A stretch of 64,000 bases of DNA from Methylobacterium pseudosasicola (GCF_900114535.1 NZ_FOTK01000011.1:89593-153592); one strand, 5' to 3'; shown: positions 18,389 to 27,698, numbered from the stretch's first letter. The notes: generated by a model not told the origin, from the letters alone. Program-made: numbers and translations.

Positions 18389-20011
18389 ATGCTGTCTCGT
18401 CTGAAAACCTTTGGCGCCCGTGCGGCGCTGGCCGGCGCCCTCGCGCTCTCGGCGAGTTCCGCCGCCCTCGCGCAGGGCACCCTGCGGATCGGCATGACCG
18501 CATCCGACATCCCGCTGACCACCGGCCAGACCGACAATGGCGGCGAGGGCATGCGGTTTCTGGGCTATACGGTCTATGACGGCCTGATCAATTGGGACCT
18601 GTCGAGTGCGGAGCTGGCCTCCGACCTCGTGCCCGGCCTCGCCACCAGCTGGGCGGTGGACGCCACCGACAAGACCAAGTGGACCTTCAAGCTCCGGCCG
18701 GGGGTGAAATTCCACGACGGCTCCGACTTCACCGCCGACGCGGTGGTGTGGAACCTCGACAAGCTCCTGAAGGCCGACGCGCCGCAATACGACCCGCGCC
18801 AGTCCGCGCAGGGCAAGACCCGCATCCCGGCGGTGGCGAGCTACCGCGCCGTGGATCCGATGACCCTCGAGATCGTCACCAAGGCCCCCGACGCGACGCT
18901 GCCCTACCAGATCGCCTGGATCATGATGTCTTCGCCCGCGCAGTGGGAGAAGGTCGGCAAGTCCTGGGACGCCTTCGCCAAGCAGCCCTCCGGCACCGGC
19001 CCGTGGAAGCTGACCCTCTTCGCGCCCCGCGAGCGCGCGGAGATGGTGCCGTTCAAGGAATACTGGGACACGAACCGGGTGCCGAAGCTCGACAAGCTCG
19101 TGCTGGTGCCGCTGCCCGAGGCCAATGCCCGGGTCGCCGCGCTGCGCTCCGGCCAGGTCGACTGGATCGAGGCGCCCGCGCCCGACGCCGTGGCGTCCCT
19201 GAAGGGGGCCGGCTTCACCATCGTCACCAACGCCTACCCGCATAACTGGACCTGGCATCTGTCCCGGGTCGAGGGCTCGCCCTGGAACGATATCCGAGTG
19301 CGCAAGGCCGCCAACCTCGCCATCGACCGCGACGGCCTGAAGGAGCTGCTCGGCGGCCTCGCCATCCCGGCCAAGGGCTTCATGCCCCCGGGCCACCAAT
19401 GGTTCGGCCACCCGAGCTTCGACGTGAAGTTCGACCCGGACGCCGCCAAGAAGCTGATGGCCGAGGCCGGCTACAGCCCGGCCAAGCCGCTGAAGCTGAA
19501 GGTCGCGATCTCGGCCTCGGGCTCGGGCCAGATGCAGCCGCTGCCGATGAACGAGTTCGTCCAGCAGAACCTCGCCGACGTGGGCATCCAGGTCGATTAC
19601 GAGGTGGTCGAGTGGAACACGCTGATCAACATTTGGCGGGCCGGGGCCAAGGCCGACATCTCCCGCGGCGTCTCGGCGATCAACTATTCGTACTTTATCC
19701 AGGACCCGTTTACCGGCTTCATCCGCCACCTGCAGAGCAACTTCGCCCCGCCGAATGGCACCAATTGGGGCTATTACAGCGACCCGGCGATGGACAAGCT
19801 GTTCGATCAGGTGCGCAACACCTTCGACAAGACCGAGCAGACGAAGGTCCTGGAGAAGGTCCACGAGAAGTACGTGGACGACGCGCTGTTCATCATGATC
19901 ACGCACGACGTGAACCCGCGGGCGATGAGCCCGAAGGTGAAAGGCTTCGTCCAGGCCCAGAACTGGTTCCAGGACTTTTCGAAGATCACCATCGCGACGG
20001 CGGGGCGGTAG
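18389..20011 (+). CDS. ABC transporter periplasmic substrate-binding protein (family 5, Dpp/Opp type)
   Basis: 540 residues from an ATG at 18389. A Sec signal peptide ends near ASSAALA (about residue 27). The SBP_bac_5 architecture is complete, with early blocks VYDGLINWD and LRPGVKFHDGSDFTADAV and the late block DIRVRKAANLAIDRDGL. This class binds peptides, nickel chelates, opines or small amides. It heads a full importer set and follows the amidohydrolase genes, so the ligand may be a ureide or dipeptide-like amide (inference). Confidence 0.93.
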   Translation: MLSRLKTFGARAALAGALALSASSAALAQGTLRIGMTASDIPLTTGQTDNGGEGMRFLGYTVYDGLINWDLSSAELASDLVPGLATSWAVDATDKTKWTFKLRPGVKFHDGSDFTADAVVWNLDKLLKADAPQYDPRQSAQGKTRIPAVASYRAVDPMTLEIVTKAPDATLPYQIAWIMMSSPAQWEKVGKSWDAFAKQPSGTGPWKLTLFAPRERAEMVPFKEYWDTNRVPKLDKLVLVPLPEANARVAALRSGQVDWIEAPAPDAVASLKGAGFTIVTNAYPHNWTWHLSRVEGSPWNDIRVRKAANLAIDRDGLKELLGGLAIPAKGFMPPGHQWFGHPSFDVKFDPDAAKKLMAEAGYSPAKPLKLKVAISASGSGQMQPLPMNEFVQQNLADVGIQVDYEVVEWNTLINIWRAGAKADISRGVSAINYSYFIQDPFTGFIRHLQSNFAPPNGTNWGYYSDPAMDKLFDQVRNTFDKTEQTKVLEKVHEKYVDDALFIMITHDVNPRAMSPKVKGFVQAQNWFQDFSKITIATAGR

Positions 20012-20020
20012 CACCACCGA

Positions 20021-20188
20021 CTCCCTCCCCCCCTCTGCGGGGGAGGGTACCTGCGAAGCAGGGGGGGAGAGGGGCAGCGCGACGATGCGGGTATCGGCGC
20101 CCGGCACGCCTTCTCCGGAAGCGTCGCTCCCCTCTCCCGACCCCTGCTGACGCAGGGGCCACCCTCCCCCGCAGAGGGGGGAGGGGGA
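20021..20188. repeat. Long inverted repeat between binding-protein and permease genes
   Basis: Left arm 20021-20048 and right arm 20161-20188 are near-complete reverse complements (core ctctgcgggggagggt), enclosing smaller palindromic pieces. It resembles the dispersed ccctccccc...ggggagggt elements of alphaproteobacterial intergenic regions. Placed inside an operon, it could lower expression of downstream genes relative to the abundant binding protein. Confidence 0.75.
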
Positions 20189-20213
20189 TTTTCCGGCCAC
20201 GGCAAGGCACCCG

Positions 20214-21167
20214 ATGCTGATCTACATTCTCAAACGCCTGGTCTACGTGACGCCCGTGGCGTTCGGCGTCAGCCTGGTCTGCTTCCTGCTGGTCCATCTG
20301 GCGCCGGGTGATGCCCTGAGCGCGGTTCTGCCGGCGGATGCGACCCAGGAGACCATCAACGAGATGAAGGCCGCCTACGGCTTCGATAAGCCGTTGCCGG
20401 TCCAGTACCTGATCTGGCTGTGGCACGTGCTGCACGGCGATCTCGGCACCTCCATCGCCACGGGCCGGCCGGTGCTCGGCGAGGTCAGCCGCGCGGTGGT
20501 CAATTCGCTGATCCTCGCCTCGGTGGCGACGGTGATCGGCTTCACCTTCGGGACGCTGTTCGGCTTCGTCGCCGGCTATCACCGCAACTCGGTGGCCGAC
20601 CGGGCGGCGTCCGCGCTCTCGGTCTTCGGCGTGAGCGTGCCGCATTACTGGCTCGGCATGGTCCTGGTGATCGTGTTCTCGGCGACGCTGGGCTGGCTGC
20701 CACCCACGGGTGCCGGGCCCGACGGCTCGGGCAATTGGCGGCCCGATTTCGACCACCTGCGCTACCTGATCCTGCCGGCGGTGACGATGTCGGTGATCCC
20801 CACCGGCATCATCGCCCGCACGGTGCGCGCTCTGGTGGCCGACATCCTGGCGCAGGACTTCGTCGAGGCCCTGCGCGCCAAGGGCATGGACGAGTTCGGC
20901 GTGTTCAAGCACGTGGTGCGCAACGCCGCCCCGACCGCGCTGGCGATCATGGGCCTCCAGCTCGGCTACCTGCTCGGTGGCTCGATCCTGGTGGAGACCG
21001 TGTTCGCCTGGCCCGGCACCGGCTTCCTCCTCAACGCCGCGATCTTCCAGCGCGACCTGCCCCTGCTCCAGGGCTCGATCCTGGTGCTGGCGATGTTCTT
21101 CGTCGTCCTGAACCTGCTGGTGGACGTGATGCAGACCGCCCTCGACCCGCGCATCGAACGCGCCTGA
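20214..21167 (+). CDS. ABC transporter permease (DppB type)
   Basis: 317 residues, six membrane segments. The first (LKRLVYVTPVAFGVSLVCFLLVHLAPGD) and the EAA-type cytoplasmic loop (DFVEALRAKGMDEFGVFKHVVRNAAPT) are diagnostic for the DppB/OppB half of the channel. The start ATG is 26 nt after the inverted repeat. It pairs with the DppC-type permease 14 nt downstream. Confidence 0.94.
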   Translation: MLIYILKRLVYVTPVAFGVSLVCFLLVHLAPGDALSAVLPADATQETINEMKAAYGFDKPLPVQYLIWLWHVLHGDLGTSIATGRPVLGEVSRAVVNSLILASVATVIGFTFGTLFGFVAGYHRNSVADRAASALSVFGVSVPHYWLGMVLVIVFSATLGWLPPTGAGPDGSGNWRPDFDHLRYLILPAVTMSVIPTGIIARTVRALVADILAQDFVEALRAKGMDEFGVFKHVVRNAAPTALAIMGLQLGYLLGGSILVETVFAWPGTGFLLNAAIFQRDLPLLQGSILVLAMFFVVLNLLVDVMQTALDPRIERA

Positions 21168-21181
21168 CCCGGAGGCCGATG

Positions 21182-22111
21182 ATGACCGCACCGATCACCG
21201 CAGCCTCGATGGCCCTCGACGGCGGCGTGCTCTCCGCCGGAGACGCCGCCCCGGAGGCCGCCTTCGTCCCGTCCCGGGGGTTCTGGGGCCATGTCGGCCA
21301 CCGGCTGGTGCGCGATCCCGTGGCCATGGGCGCCGGGGCCGTGATCCTGCTCGTAGTGCTGATCGCGATCCTGTCGCCTTGGATCACCCCGATGGACCCG
21401 TACAAGGGGTCGATGCTGCGCCGCCTCAAGCATGTCGGCGACGCCACCTACTGGCTCGGCTCGGACGAGCTCGGACGCGACATGATCAGCCGGCTGATGC
21501 TGGGCTCGCGCCTGTCGCTGTTCATCGGGGTCACCCCGGTGCTGATCGCCTTCGTGATCGGCTCCGCCATCGGGATCCTCGCCGGCTATGTCGGCGGGTG
21601 GACCAACACGATCCTGATGCGCACCATCGACGTGTTTTTTGCATTCCCGTCGGTGCTGCTGGCGATCGCGCTCTCCGGAGCGCTCGGGGCCGGCATCTTC
21701 AACTCGATCGTGTCGCTGACCTGCGTGTTCGTACCCCAGATCGCCCGCGTCGCCGAGAGCGTCACCACGGGCATCCGCAAGCGCGACTACATCGACGCGG
21801 CCAAGCTGTCCGGCGCCTTGCCGCTGACGATCATGCGGGTTCAGGTGCTCGGCAACGTCGTTGGGCCGATCTTCGTCTACGCCACCAGCCTGATATCGGT
21901 CTCGATGATCCTGGCCTCGGGCCTGTCTTTCCTCGGTCTCGGCGTGCGCCCGCCGGAGCCGGAATGGGGCCTGATGCTCAACACCCTGCGCACCGCGATC
22001 TACGCCAACCCGGTGGTCGCGGCCCTGCCGGGCGTGTGCATCTTCGTCGTCTCGATCGCCTTCAACCTGTTCTCGGACGGCCTGCGCGCCGCGATGGAGA
22101 TTCGCCAGTGA
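21182..22111 (+). CDS. ABC transporter permease (DppC type)
   Basis: About 309 residues with the OppC N-terminal extension and six membrane segments. Diagnostic blocks are YWLGSDELGRDMISRLMLGSR... and the EAA loop KRDYIDAAKLSGALPLTIM. Two ATG codons lie in tandem at 21179 and 21182; the GGAGG site at 21171-21175 is spaced better for the second, so I use 21182. Its stop overlaps the next gene start by 4 nt (GTGA). Confidence 0.93.
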   Translation: MTAPITAASMALDGGVLSAGDAAPEAAFVPSRGFWGHVGHRLVRDPVAMGAGAVILLVVLIAILSPWITPMDPYKGSMLRRLKHVGDATYWLGSDELGRDMISRLMLGSRLSLFIGVTPVLIAFVIGSAIGILAGYVGGWTNTILMRTIDVFFAFPSVLLAIALSGALGAGIFNSIVSLTCVFVPQIARVAESVTTGIRKRDYIDAAKLSGALPLTIMRVQVLGNVVGPIFVYATSLISVSMILASGLSFLGLGVRPPEPEWGLMLNTLRTAIYANPVVAALPGVCIFVVSIAFNLFSDGLRAAMEIRQ

Positions 22112-23163
22112 GCGTCATCCCGGACGCCCCCGATCCGTTCGCCCGCGACCGCGGCGGGCCGGCCCAGCCGCTTCTGTCGGTCTCAGGCCTCTACAAGCAC
22201 TTCCCGGTCCGCAAGGCCGGGGGCAAGAAACAGGTGGTGCGCGCGGTCGACGGCGTCGATTTCGACGTGTTGAAAGGCGAGACGCTCGGCATCGTCGGCG
22301 AATCCGGCTGCGGCAAGTCCACCACCGCCAAGCTGCTCATGGGCCTGATCGAGCGCGATGCCGGCTCCCTGCTGTACGACGGCCAACCGGTCGGCGAGCG
22401 AGTCATGCCGTGGCGGTCCTACCGCCGCCAGGTTCAGATGGTGTTCCAAGACAGCTACGCGTCCCTCAACCCGCGCATGACCGTGGAGCAGTCGATCGCC
22501 TTCGGCCCGAAGGTCAACGGCGTGCCCGGCCGCGAGGCGGTGGAGCGCGCCCGCGCCCTGCTCGCCCGGGTCGGCCTGGAGCCGAAGCGCTTCGCCGGCC
22601 GCTATCCGCACGAGATTTCCGGCGGCCAGCGCCAGCGGGTCAACATCGCCCGCTCCCTCGCCCTGGAGCCGCGACTGGTGCTGCTCGACGAGGCGGTCTC
22701 GGCGCTCGACAAGTCGGTGGAAGCCCAGGTGCTGAACCTGCTCCTCGACCTCAAGGCCGAGTTCGGTCTGACCTACATCTTCATCAGCCACGACCTGAAC
22801 GTCGTGCGGTTCATCTCCGACCGGGTGATGGTGATGTATCTCGGCCGCGTCTCCGAGATCGGTCCGTCCGACACGGTGCTGGACGCGCCGGCCCATCCCT
22901 ATACCGAGGCGCTGCTCGCCTCGATGCCATCGCTCGATCCCAACAACCGCACCCAGGCCGCGCTGCTGCAGGGCGACCCGCCGAACCCGATCGACCCGCC
23001 CTCCGGCTGCCGTTTCCATCCCCGCTGCACCCTCGCCGAGCCGATCTGCAGCGAGACGGAGCCGCCCCTCGACACGGTCGGGCCGCTGCACCGGGTGTCG
23101 TGCCTCGCCCGCCAGCCGGGCTCCGGCCATTCCGCCGCCCCCGCCCGAGCGCTCGCGGCATGA
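22108..23163 (+). CDS. ABC transporter ATP-binding protein (DppF/OppF-like)
   Basis: 351 residues from a GTG at 22108. Walker A is GESGCGKST, the signature motif is ISGGQRQRVNIARSLA and Walker B is LVLLDEAVSALD. The C-terminal oligopeptide/nickel extension with clustered Cys (GCRFHPRCTLAEPICS) is present, as usual for this subfamily and consistent with a bound Fe-S or structural metal site. Overlaps of 4 nt with genes on both sides indicate strict operon coupling. Confidence 0.93.
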   Translation: MSVIPDAPDPFARDRGGPAQPLLSVSGLYKHFPVRKAGGKKQVVRAVDGVDFDVLKGETLGIVGESGCGKSTTAKLLMGLIERDAGSLLYDGQPVGERVMPWRSYRRQVQMVFQDSYASLNPRMTVEQSIAFGPKVNGVPGREAVERARALLARVGLEPKRFAGRYPHEISGGQRQRVNIARSLALEPRLVLLDEAVSALDKSVEAQVLNLLLDLKAEFGLTYIFISHDLNVVRFISDRVMVMYLGRVSEIGPSDTVLDAPAHPYTEALLASMPSLDPNNRTQAALLQGDPPNPIDPPSGCRFHPRCTLAEPICSETEPPLDTVGPLHRVSCLARQPGSGHSAAPARALAA

Positions 23164-24197
23164 GCGGCCCGATGTCGAATCCGGAACCCGCCGTCACCCT
23201 GGGGAACCTGCGCGTCGCCTTCGGCAAGGTGCAGGTCGTCGACGGCGTCGACCTCACCGTGGAGCGCGGTCAGGCGATGGCGCTCATCGGCGAGTCCGGC
23301 TCGGGCAAGAGCGTCACCCTGCGGGCGATCCTGCGGCTGTTCCACGAGGGGCGCAGCCGGATCGAAGGCACGATCCTCGCCGCCGGCCGAGACGTGCAGG
23401 CGCTGAGCAAACGCCAGCTCGCCAATTTCCGCGGCGGCGACGTCTCGATGATCTTCCAGGAGCCCCTTCTGGCCTTCGACCCGGTCTACACGGTCGGCCA
23501 GCAGATCACCGAGGCGATCCGCCGCCACGAGAAGATCTCGAAGGAGGATGCCCGCAAGCGCGCGCTCGCCCTGTTCGAGCGGGTGCGGATCCCCAGCCCG
23601 GAGCGTCGGCTGGACAACTACCCGCACGAGATGTCGGGCGGCATGCGCCAGCGCGCCATGATCGCCCTGGCGCTCGCCTGCCGGCCGCAGGTGCTGCTCG
23701 CCGACGAGCCGACCACCGCCCTCGACGCGACGGTGCAGATCCAGGTGCTCCTGCTGCTGCGCGAATTGCAGCGCGACCTCGGCCTGTCGATCATCATCGT
23801 GACCCACGATCTCGGCGCGGCGGTCGAGGTCGCCGACCGGATCGCCGTGATGTACGCGGGCAAGATCGTCGAGACCGGCACCGCGCATCAGGTCGTGCTC
23901 GACCCACACCACCCCTACACGATCGGCCTGCTCCGCAGCCGGGCGGAAGGGGCGCTGGCCAAGGGCTCGCGGCTCCAGACCATCCCGGGCAGCCCGCCCG
24001 ACCTCGCCAACCGGCCGCCCGGCTGCCCGTTCGCACCGCGCTGCTTCCTGGTCGAGGAACGATGCCGCCAGGAAATGCCGCCGGTGGCTGAAATCTCGCC
24101 CGGTCACAAGGTCGCCTGCTGGCGGACCGAGGAGGCCGCTGCCGCCTACCGGGCCGGGCCGACGCCGGTGCGCGCGGCGGAGCCGGTCCCGGCCTGA
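23160..24197 (+). CDS. ABC transporter ATP-binding protein (DppD/OppD-like)
   Basis: 345 residues from an ATG at 23160 overlapping the previous stop. Walker A is GESGSGKS, the signature is EMSGGMRQRAMIALAL and Walker B is LLADEPTTALDATVQ. The C-terminal Cys cluster is GCPFAPRCFLVEERC. It completes a heteromeric importer (one binding protein, two permeases, two ATPases) and is the last gene of the unit. Confidence 0.93.
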   Translation: MSGPMSNPEPAVTLGNLRVAFGKVQVVDGVDLTVERGQAMALIGESGSGKSVTLRAILRLFHEGRSRIEGTILAAGRDVQALSKRQLANFRGGDVSMIFQEPLLAFDPVYTVGQQITEAIRRHEKISKEDARKRALALFERVRIPSPERRLDNYPHEMSGGMRQRAMIALALACRPQVLLADEPTTALDATVQIQVLLLLRELQRDLGLSIIIVTHDLGAAVEVADRIAVMYAGKIVETGTAHQVVLDPHHPYTIGLLRSRAEGALAKGSRLQTIPGSPPDLANRPPGCPFAPRCFLVEERCRQEMPPVAEISPGHKVACWRTEEAAAAYRAGPTPVRAAEPVPA

Positions 24198-24293
24198 ACC
24201 CCGGGGATCGACGCATCCGCGCGAAGCCTTTATCCGGCTTCGCGCGGCTTTCAGGTGGCGGAACACCGCGCGACCGGCCGCCCGAGCATCGCG

Positions 24294-25541
24294 ATGAGCC
24301 AAACCGCCCCTGAGATCGTCCTGGTTTCCCGCGGGGAGGCCGGCCATTTCCTTCCGTCAGCTTTGGGCTGGCTGGGCAAGCGCATCACCGTCACCGCCCA
24401 TCCGGGGGCGGCCAACCACATCCTCTGCCTGCCGGTGCTCGACTTCGTCCGCCTCGGCTTCCCGGAGGCGAACGGGCGGCTGGACCTGCTGGAACCCGGC
24501 GATGTCGAGAACCTGCGCTCCGGCCGGGCGGCGCTGCTGCTCGACCTGTCGAACGAGGGGCCGGGCCTGCACGCCCCCACCTTCGAGGCCCTGCACCGAA
24601 ATCTCCACGCGCTCGGCATCCCGCGGACGCAGGTCATCCTGGTCAGCCAGAACCGGGCGCTCCGCCTTGATTACGAGGAGCTCTACGGCGAGGGCCTGCG
24701 CTTCTGGACCTTCGATTTTTTTCCGCTTCAGGTCGCCCTCTGGCTCGACGACGAGGCTGGGCCGACGCTCTTCTCGCAGCATCCCCTCGACCGGACCGGC
24801 TACGTACCGTTCGCTCACACCACCGGCCCGGCCCGGTTCCTGTGCCAGAACGCGGCCCTGCGCTGGCACCGGGTGCTGCTCTACCGCTGGTTCCAACTCC
24901 ATCGCCTCGACCGCGAGGGCCTGATCTCGTTCCACGGGATCGGCGCGGACAACCCGAAGGCGGGTGGCATCGACGTGTTCCACGCGCCGTCGGAGATCAA
25001 GGACGCCTTCGGGCCACTGCTGGCGGATGTCGGCTCCTGGATCCCCCGGCAGGCCAAGCGGCTCGATACCCCGGCGCCGGGCGGCGACATGGTGTTGACG
25101 CTCGATACCCAGGCCTATGCGGCTTGCGACCTGACGATCATCTCCGAGACCGATTTCTTCGAGCTGGGCGTCGAGCGCATCACGGAAAAATCGCTGAAGG
25201 CCGCCGCCATGGGGCTGCCCTTCGTGATGGTCGGCGCGCCGCGTGCCGTGGCGCTCCTGTCGGAACTGGGCTTCCACACCTTCGGCAGCCTGATCGACCA
25301 CCATTACGACCGGGTCACCGACCCGATCGAGCGCCTTCCGGAGGTGTTCCGGTCGATTGAGACAGCCTGGGCCGATTGCCGACGCGACCGCATCGCTTGG
25401 CAGCGCCGGGCGCGGGAGCAGGCCGAGGCGAATGTCGCCCATGCGCGCCGCGGGCTGCTGCGGCAGCTCGACCGGGTGACGGTCGCGCCCCTGGTGGAGC
25501 GGCTCGCCCGGTTCATGGAAACGGGCACGCTGGTGCACTGA
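24294..25541 (+). CDS. Uncharacterised protein, possibly glycosyltransferase-like
   Basis: 415 residues from the ATG at 24294 (a GTG at 24255 is also in frame). No signal peptide or membrane segment. The C-terminal third contains ITEKSLKAAAMGLPFVMVGAP followed by LGFHTFGSLIDHHYD, a pattern like the nucleotide-sugar-binding half of some fucosyltransferase-like or viral glycosyltransferase proteins, where a conserved EK precedes a Gly-Pro turn. That resemblance is weak and from memory. The neighbours (ABC importer and a zinc-ribbon protein) give no help. Real coding is strongly supported by length and codon use. Confidence 0.8.
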   Translation: MSQTAPEIVLVSRGEAGHFLPSALGWLGKRITVTAHPGAANHILCLPVLDFVRLGFPEANGRLDLLEPGDVENLRSGRAALLLDLSNEGPGLHAPTFEALHRNLHALGIPRTQVILVSQNRALRLDYEELYGEGLRFWTFDFFPLQVALWLDDEAGPTLFSQHPLDRTGYVPFAHTTGPARFLCQNAALRWHRVLLYRWFQLHRLDREGLISFHGIGADNPKAGGIDVFHAPSEIKDAFGPLLADVGSWIPRQAKRLDTPAPGGDMVLTLDTQAYAACDLTIISETDFFELGVERITEKSLKAAAMGLPFVMVGAPRAVALLSELGFHTFGSLIDHHYDRVTDPIERLPEVFRSIETAWADCRRDRIAWQRRAREQAEANVAHARRGLLRQLDRVTVAPLVERLARFMETGTLVH

Positions 25542-25554
25542 CCCGCGCTCCGCC

Positions 25555-26184
25555 GTGACATCCGGACTCCCGACCGCGCCCCTGCGCTGCACCGCCTGCG
25601 ACCGCGGCCATTATGTGCCGGTGCGGTTCTGCCCGTTCTGTGGCGCGGAGCAGACGGAGAAGGCTGAACCGCCGGCTCCCCCGCCTCCTGCACCACCTCC
25701 GCCGCCGCCCGTGGCGCAGGAGGAAGCTCCAGCCATTCCCGTCGCGGCGCCGATGCTTCCGCCCGAGGAACCGCCTCCACCGCCGGCGCCCGAGCCTGAC
25801 CCGCCCCCGCCGCCGCCGATCCGGCCGGCGCCCACAGCCCCGCGCCGACGCAAAAGGCTGGTCCGGCTCCGTCAGGCCGTGCTGGCGCTCGCGGCCATCA
25901 TCGGTCTCGCGGCCCTCGCGCTGGCGCGCCGCGACGTCGTCCCGGCGCCGATACGGATCGAGATCGGAGCGGCCTGGACGCCGGTGGCGATGAAATCCTT
26001 CCGGAACGTCGCGGCGCTGCGGATCACCGCGGAGGGCGTGGTCAGCCTGCGCCTCGACGGCGAGCGGGTGCAGCGCGTCAGCCCATCGAGCGGCGCGACC
26101 GTGCGGCCCAAGACCCTGCGGAGCCTGGAACTGCGCGCCGGCCGCGGCCCCGTTACCGTGACGCTGACGCCGCGGAGCGAGTGA
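25555..26184 (+). CDS. Zinc-ribbon, proline-rich, single-pass membrane protein
   Basis: 209 residues from a GTG at 25555. An N-terminal zinc ribbon (CTACDRG...RFCPFCGAEQ: two CxxC pairs) is followed by about 70 residues dominated by Pro, then a basic patch (PRRRKRLVRLRQ) and one membrane segment (AVLALAAIIGLAALALA, about 110-126), with a ~80-residue C-terminal domain presumably in the periplasm. This layout resembles membrane-anchored zinc-ribbon sensors of unknown role. It starts 13 nt after the previous gene. Confidence 0.75.
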   Translation: MTSGLPTAPLRCTACDRGHYVPVRFCPFCGAEQTEKAEPPAPPPPAPPPPPPVAQEEAPAIPVAAPMLPPEEPPPPPAPEPDPPPPPPIRPAPTAPRRRKRLVRLRQAVLALAAIIGLAALALARRDVVPAPIRIEIGAAWTPVAMKSFRNVAALRITAEGVVSLRLDGERVQRVSPSSGATVRPKTLRSLELRAGRGPVTVTLTPRSE

Positions 26185-26215
26185 GCGCACGGGGCATACT
26201 GCAACCGCGGCAACC

Positions 26216-27697
26216 TCAATCGGCCATCCGCAGCGTCTCGGCCAGTCGCTGCACAGCCGGCTCGATCGCCCGTTCGGGCACCGCCGCGTAGCCGAGCAGC
26301 AGCCCCGGCTCCGGCGCGCCGACATGGTAGGCCGAGAGCGCCACCGCCGAGATCCCGGCCCGACCGAGGCGCGCGACCGCTTCGGCATCGCCGAGCGCGT
26401 CCGGCCAGGCGGGACCGGGCCGGGCGATCAGGTGCATCCCGCCCTCCATCGGTGCGACGTTCATCACGTCGGCGGCATGGCGGCGGGTTGCGTCGACCAA
26501 AACCTCCTGGCGCAGGGCGTAGAGCCGCCGGGTCCGGCGCAGATGGCCGGCGAGATGCCCGTCCTCAATGAAGCGGGCCAGCGCCCATTGGCCGATCCCC
26601 GGGGGCGCCGGGCCGATCTCAGCGAGCGCCTGGTTCACCGGCGCCACCAGCCCCCGCGGCAAGACCAGATAGCTGAGGCCGAGGGCGGGCAGGAGCAGCT
26701 TGGAAAAGCTGCCGACATAGATGACCCGGCCGCCGCGATCCAAGGCCCGCAGCGGCGCCAAGGGACGCCCGGCATAGCGGTAGGCGCCGTCGTAATCGTC
26801 CTCGACGATCCAGCCTGAGACGGCCTCCGCCCAGGCCAGGAGGTCGAGCCGGTTCTCCAGGCTCATGGCATGGCCCAGCGGGTAGTGGTGGGCCGGCGTC
26901 ACCACGGCGAGCCGCGCGCCCTCGAGCAACGGCCCGGCGCCGCTCACCGCGAGGCCGCCGGGGCCGATCGGGATCGGGACCGGGCGCAGGCCGGCGCTCG
27001 CGAGCGCCTGGGCGATCCCGGGAAAGCCCGGCTCCTCGACGAGGGCCGCCTCACCGGGATCGAGCAGGAGTTCGGCGAGCAGGCGTAGGCTCTGGCGGAT
27101 ACCCGCCGTGACGATCACGTCGTCGGCCTCGCAGGCTACGCCGCGCGCCTGCGCCAGATAGCCGGCGATGGCCGCGCGGAGCGCCGGCGAACCACGGGGA
27201 TCGGGCCGCTCGGTCGGTCCGTGGCGCCACTCCGCTTGGAGCAGGCGCGCCCAGACCTCGTACGGGAAGGCGTCGAGGGCCGGCCGGCCGAGCGCGAAGG
27301 CGTCGGGCACGCCGGGACCGGCCATGAACCGCCGGTCCGGCGCCGCCACGAGGCGGGCGCCCCGGCGCGACAGGCTGGGTATGTCTGTACGGGTCGGCTG
27401 CACCGACGCGTTTGCCCGGGGGAGGGCGTCGTCGGGAAGTGTCGCGGCAACGCGCGTGGCCGACCCGGACCGGGCCGTCAGGTAGCCCTCGGCGATGAGC
27501 TGCTCCAGGGCGAGCACCACCGTGCCCCGGGCGCAGCCGAGATCCGCCGCCATCACCCGGGAGGCCGGCAATCGAGCGCCGCGCGGCAGGCGCCGGTCCA
27601 AGATCGCCGCGCGCAGACCCTCGCGCAGCTGGACGTGCAGCGGCGTCGGCGCGTCCGGATCGAGGCTGACGGGCAGCGGCAGCGGGCCCCGAGCCAT
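26216..27697 (-). CDS. MocR/PdxR-family regulator (GntR HTH + aminotransferase domain)
   Basis: 493 residues from an ATG at 27697. The N-terminal GntR winged helix (LHVQLREGLRAAILDRRLPRG...SRVMAADLGCARGTVVLALEQL) is fused to a fold-type I aminotransferase domain; the PLP lysine lies in YVGSFSKLLLPALGLSY and the cofactor Asp in WIVEDDYDGAYRY. It is divergent from paiB across 93 nt containing repeated GGTCC boxes, the usual set-up for a MocR protein controlling its neighbour. The effector is unknown; vitamin B6 or amine metabolism is possible. Confidence 0.92.
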   Translation of the reverse strand: MARGPLPLPVSLDPDAPTPLHVQLREGLRAAILDRRLPRGARLPASRVMAADLGCARGTVVLALEQLIAEGYLTARSGSATRVAATLPDDALPRANASVQPTRTDIPSLSRRGARLVAAPDRRFMAGPGVPDAFALGRPALDAFPYEVWARLLQAEWRHGPTERPDPRGSPALRAAIAGYLAQARGVACEADDVIVTAGIRQSLRLLAELLLDPGEAALVEEPGFPGIAQALASAGLRPVPIPIGPGGLAVSGAGPLLEGARLAVVTPAHHYPLGHAMSLENRLDLLAWAEAVSGWIVEDDYDGAYRYAGRPLAPLRALDRGGRVIYVGSFSKLLLPALGLSYLVLPRGLVAPVNQALAEIGPAPPGIGQWALARFIEDGHLAGHLRRTRRLYALRQEVLVDATRRHAADVMNVAPMEGGMHLIARPGPAWPDALGDAEAVARLGRAGISAVALSAYHVGAPEPGLLLGYAAVPERAIEPAVQRLAETLRMAD

Positions 27698-27698
27698 G

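Noticed and set aside
18278..20200. Minus-strand open frame of 640 codons
   Set aside because: Antisense shadow of the ABC binding-protein gene; no start signal and low-complexity translation.
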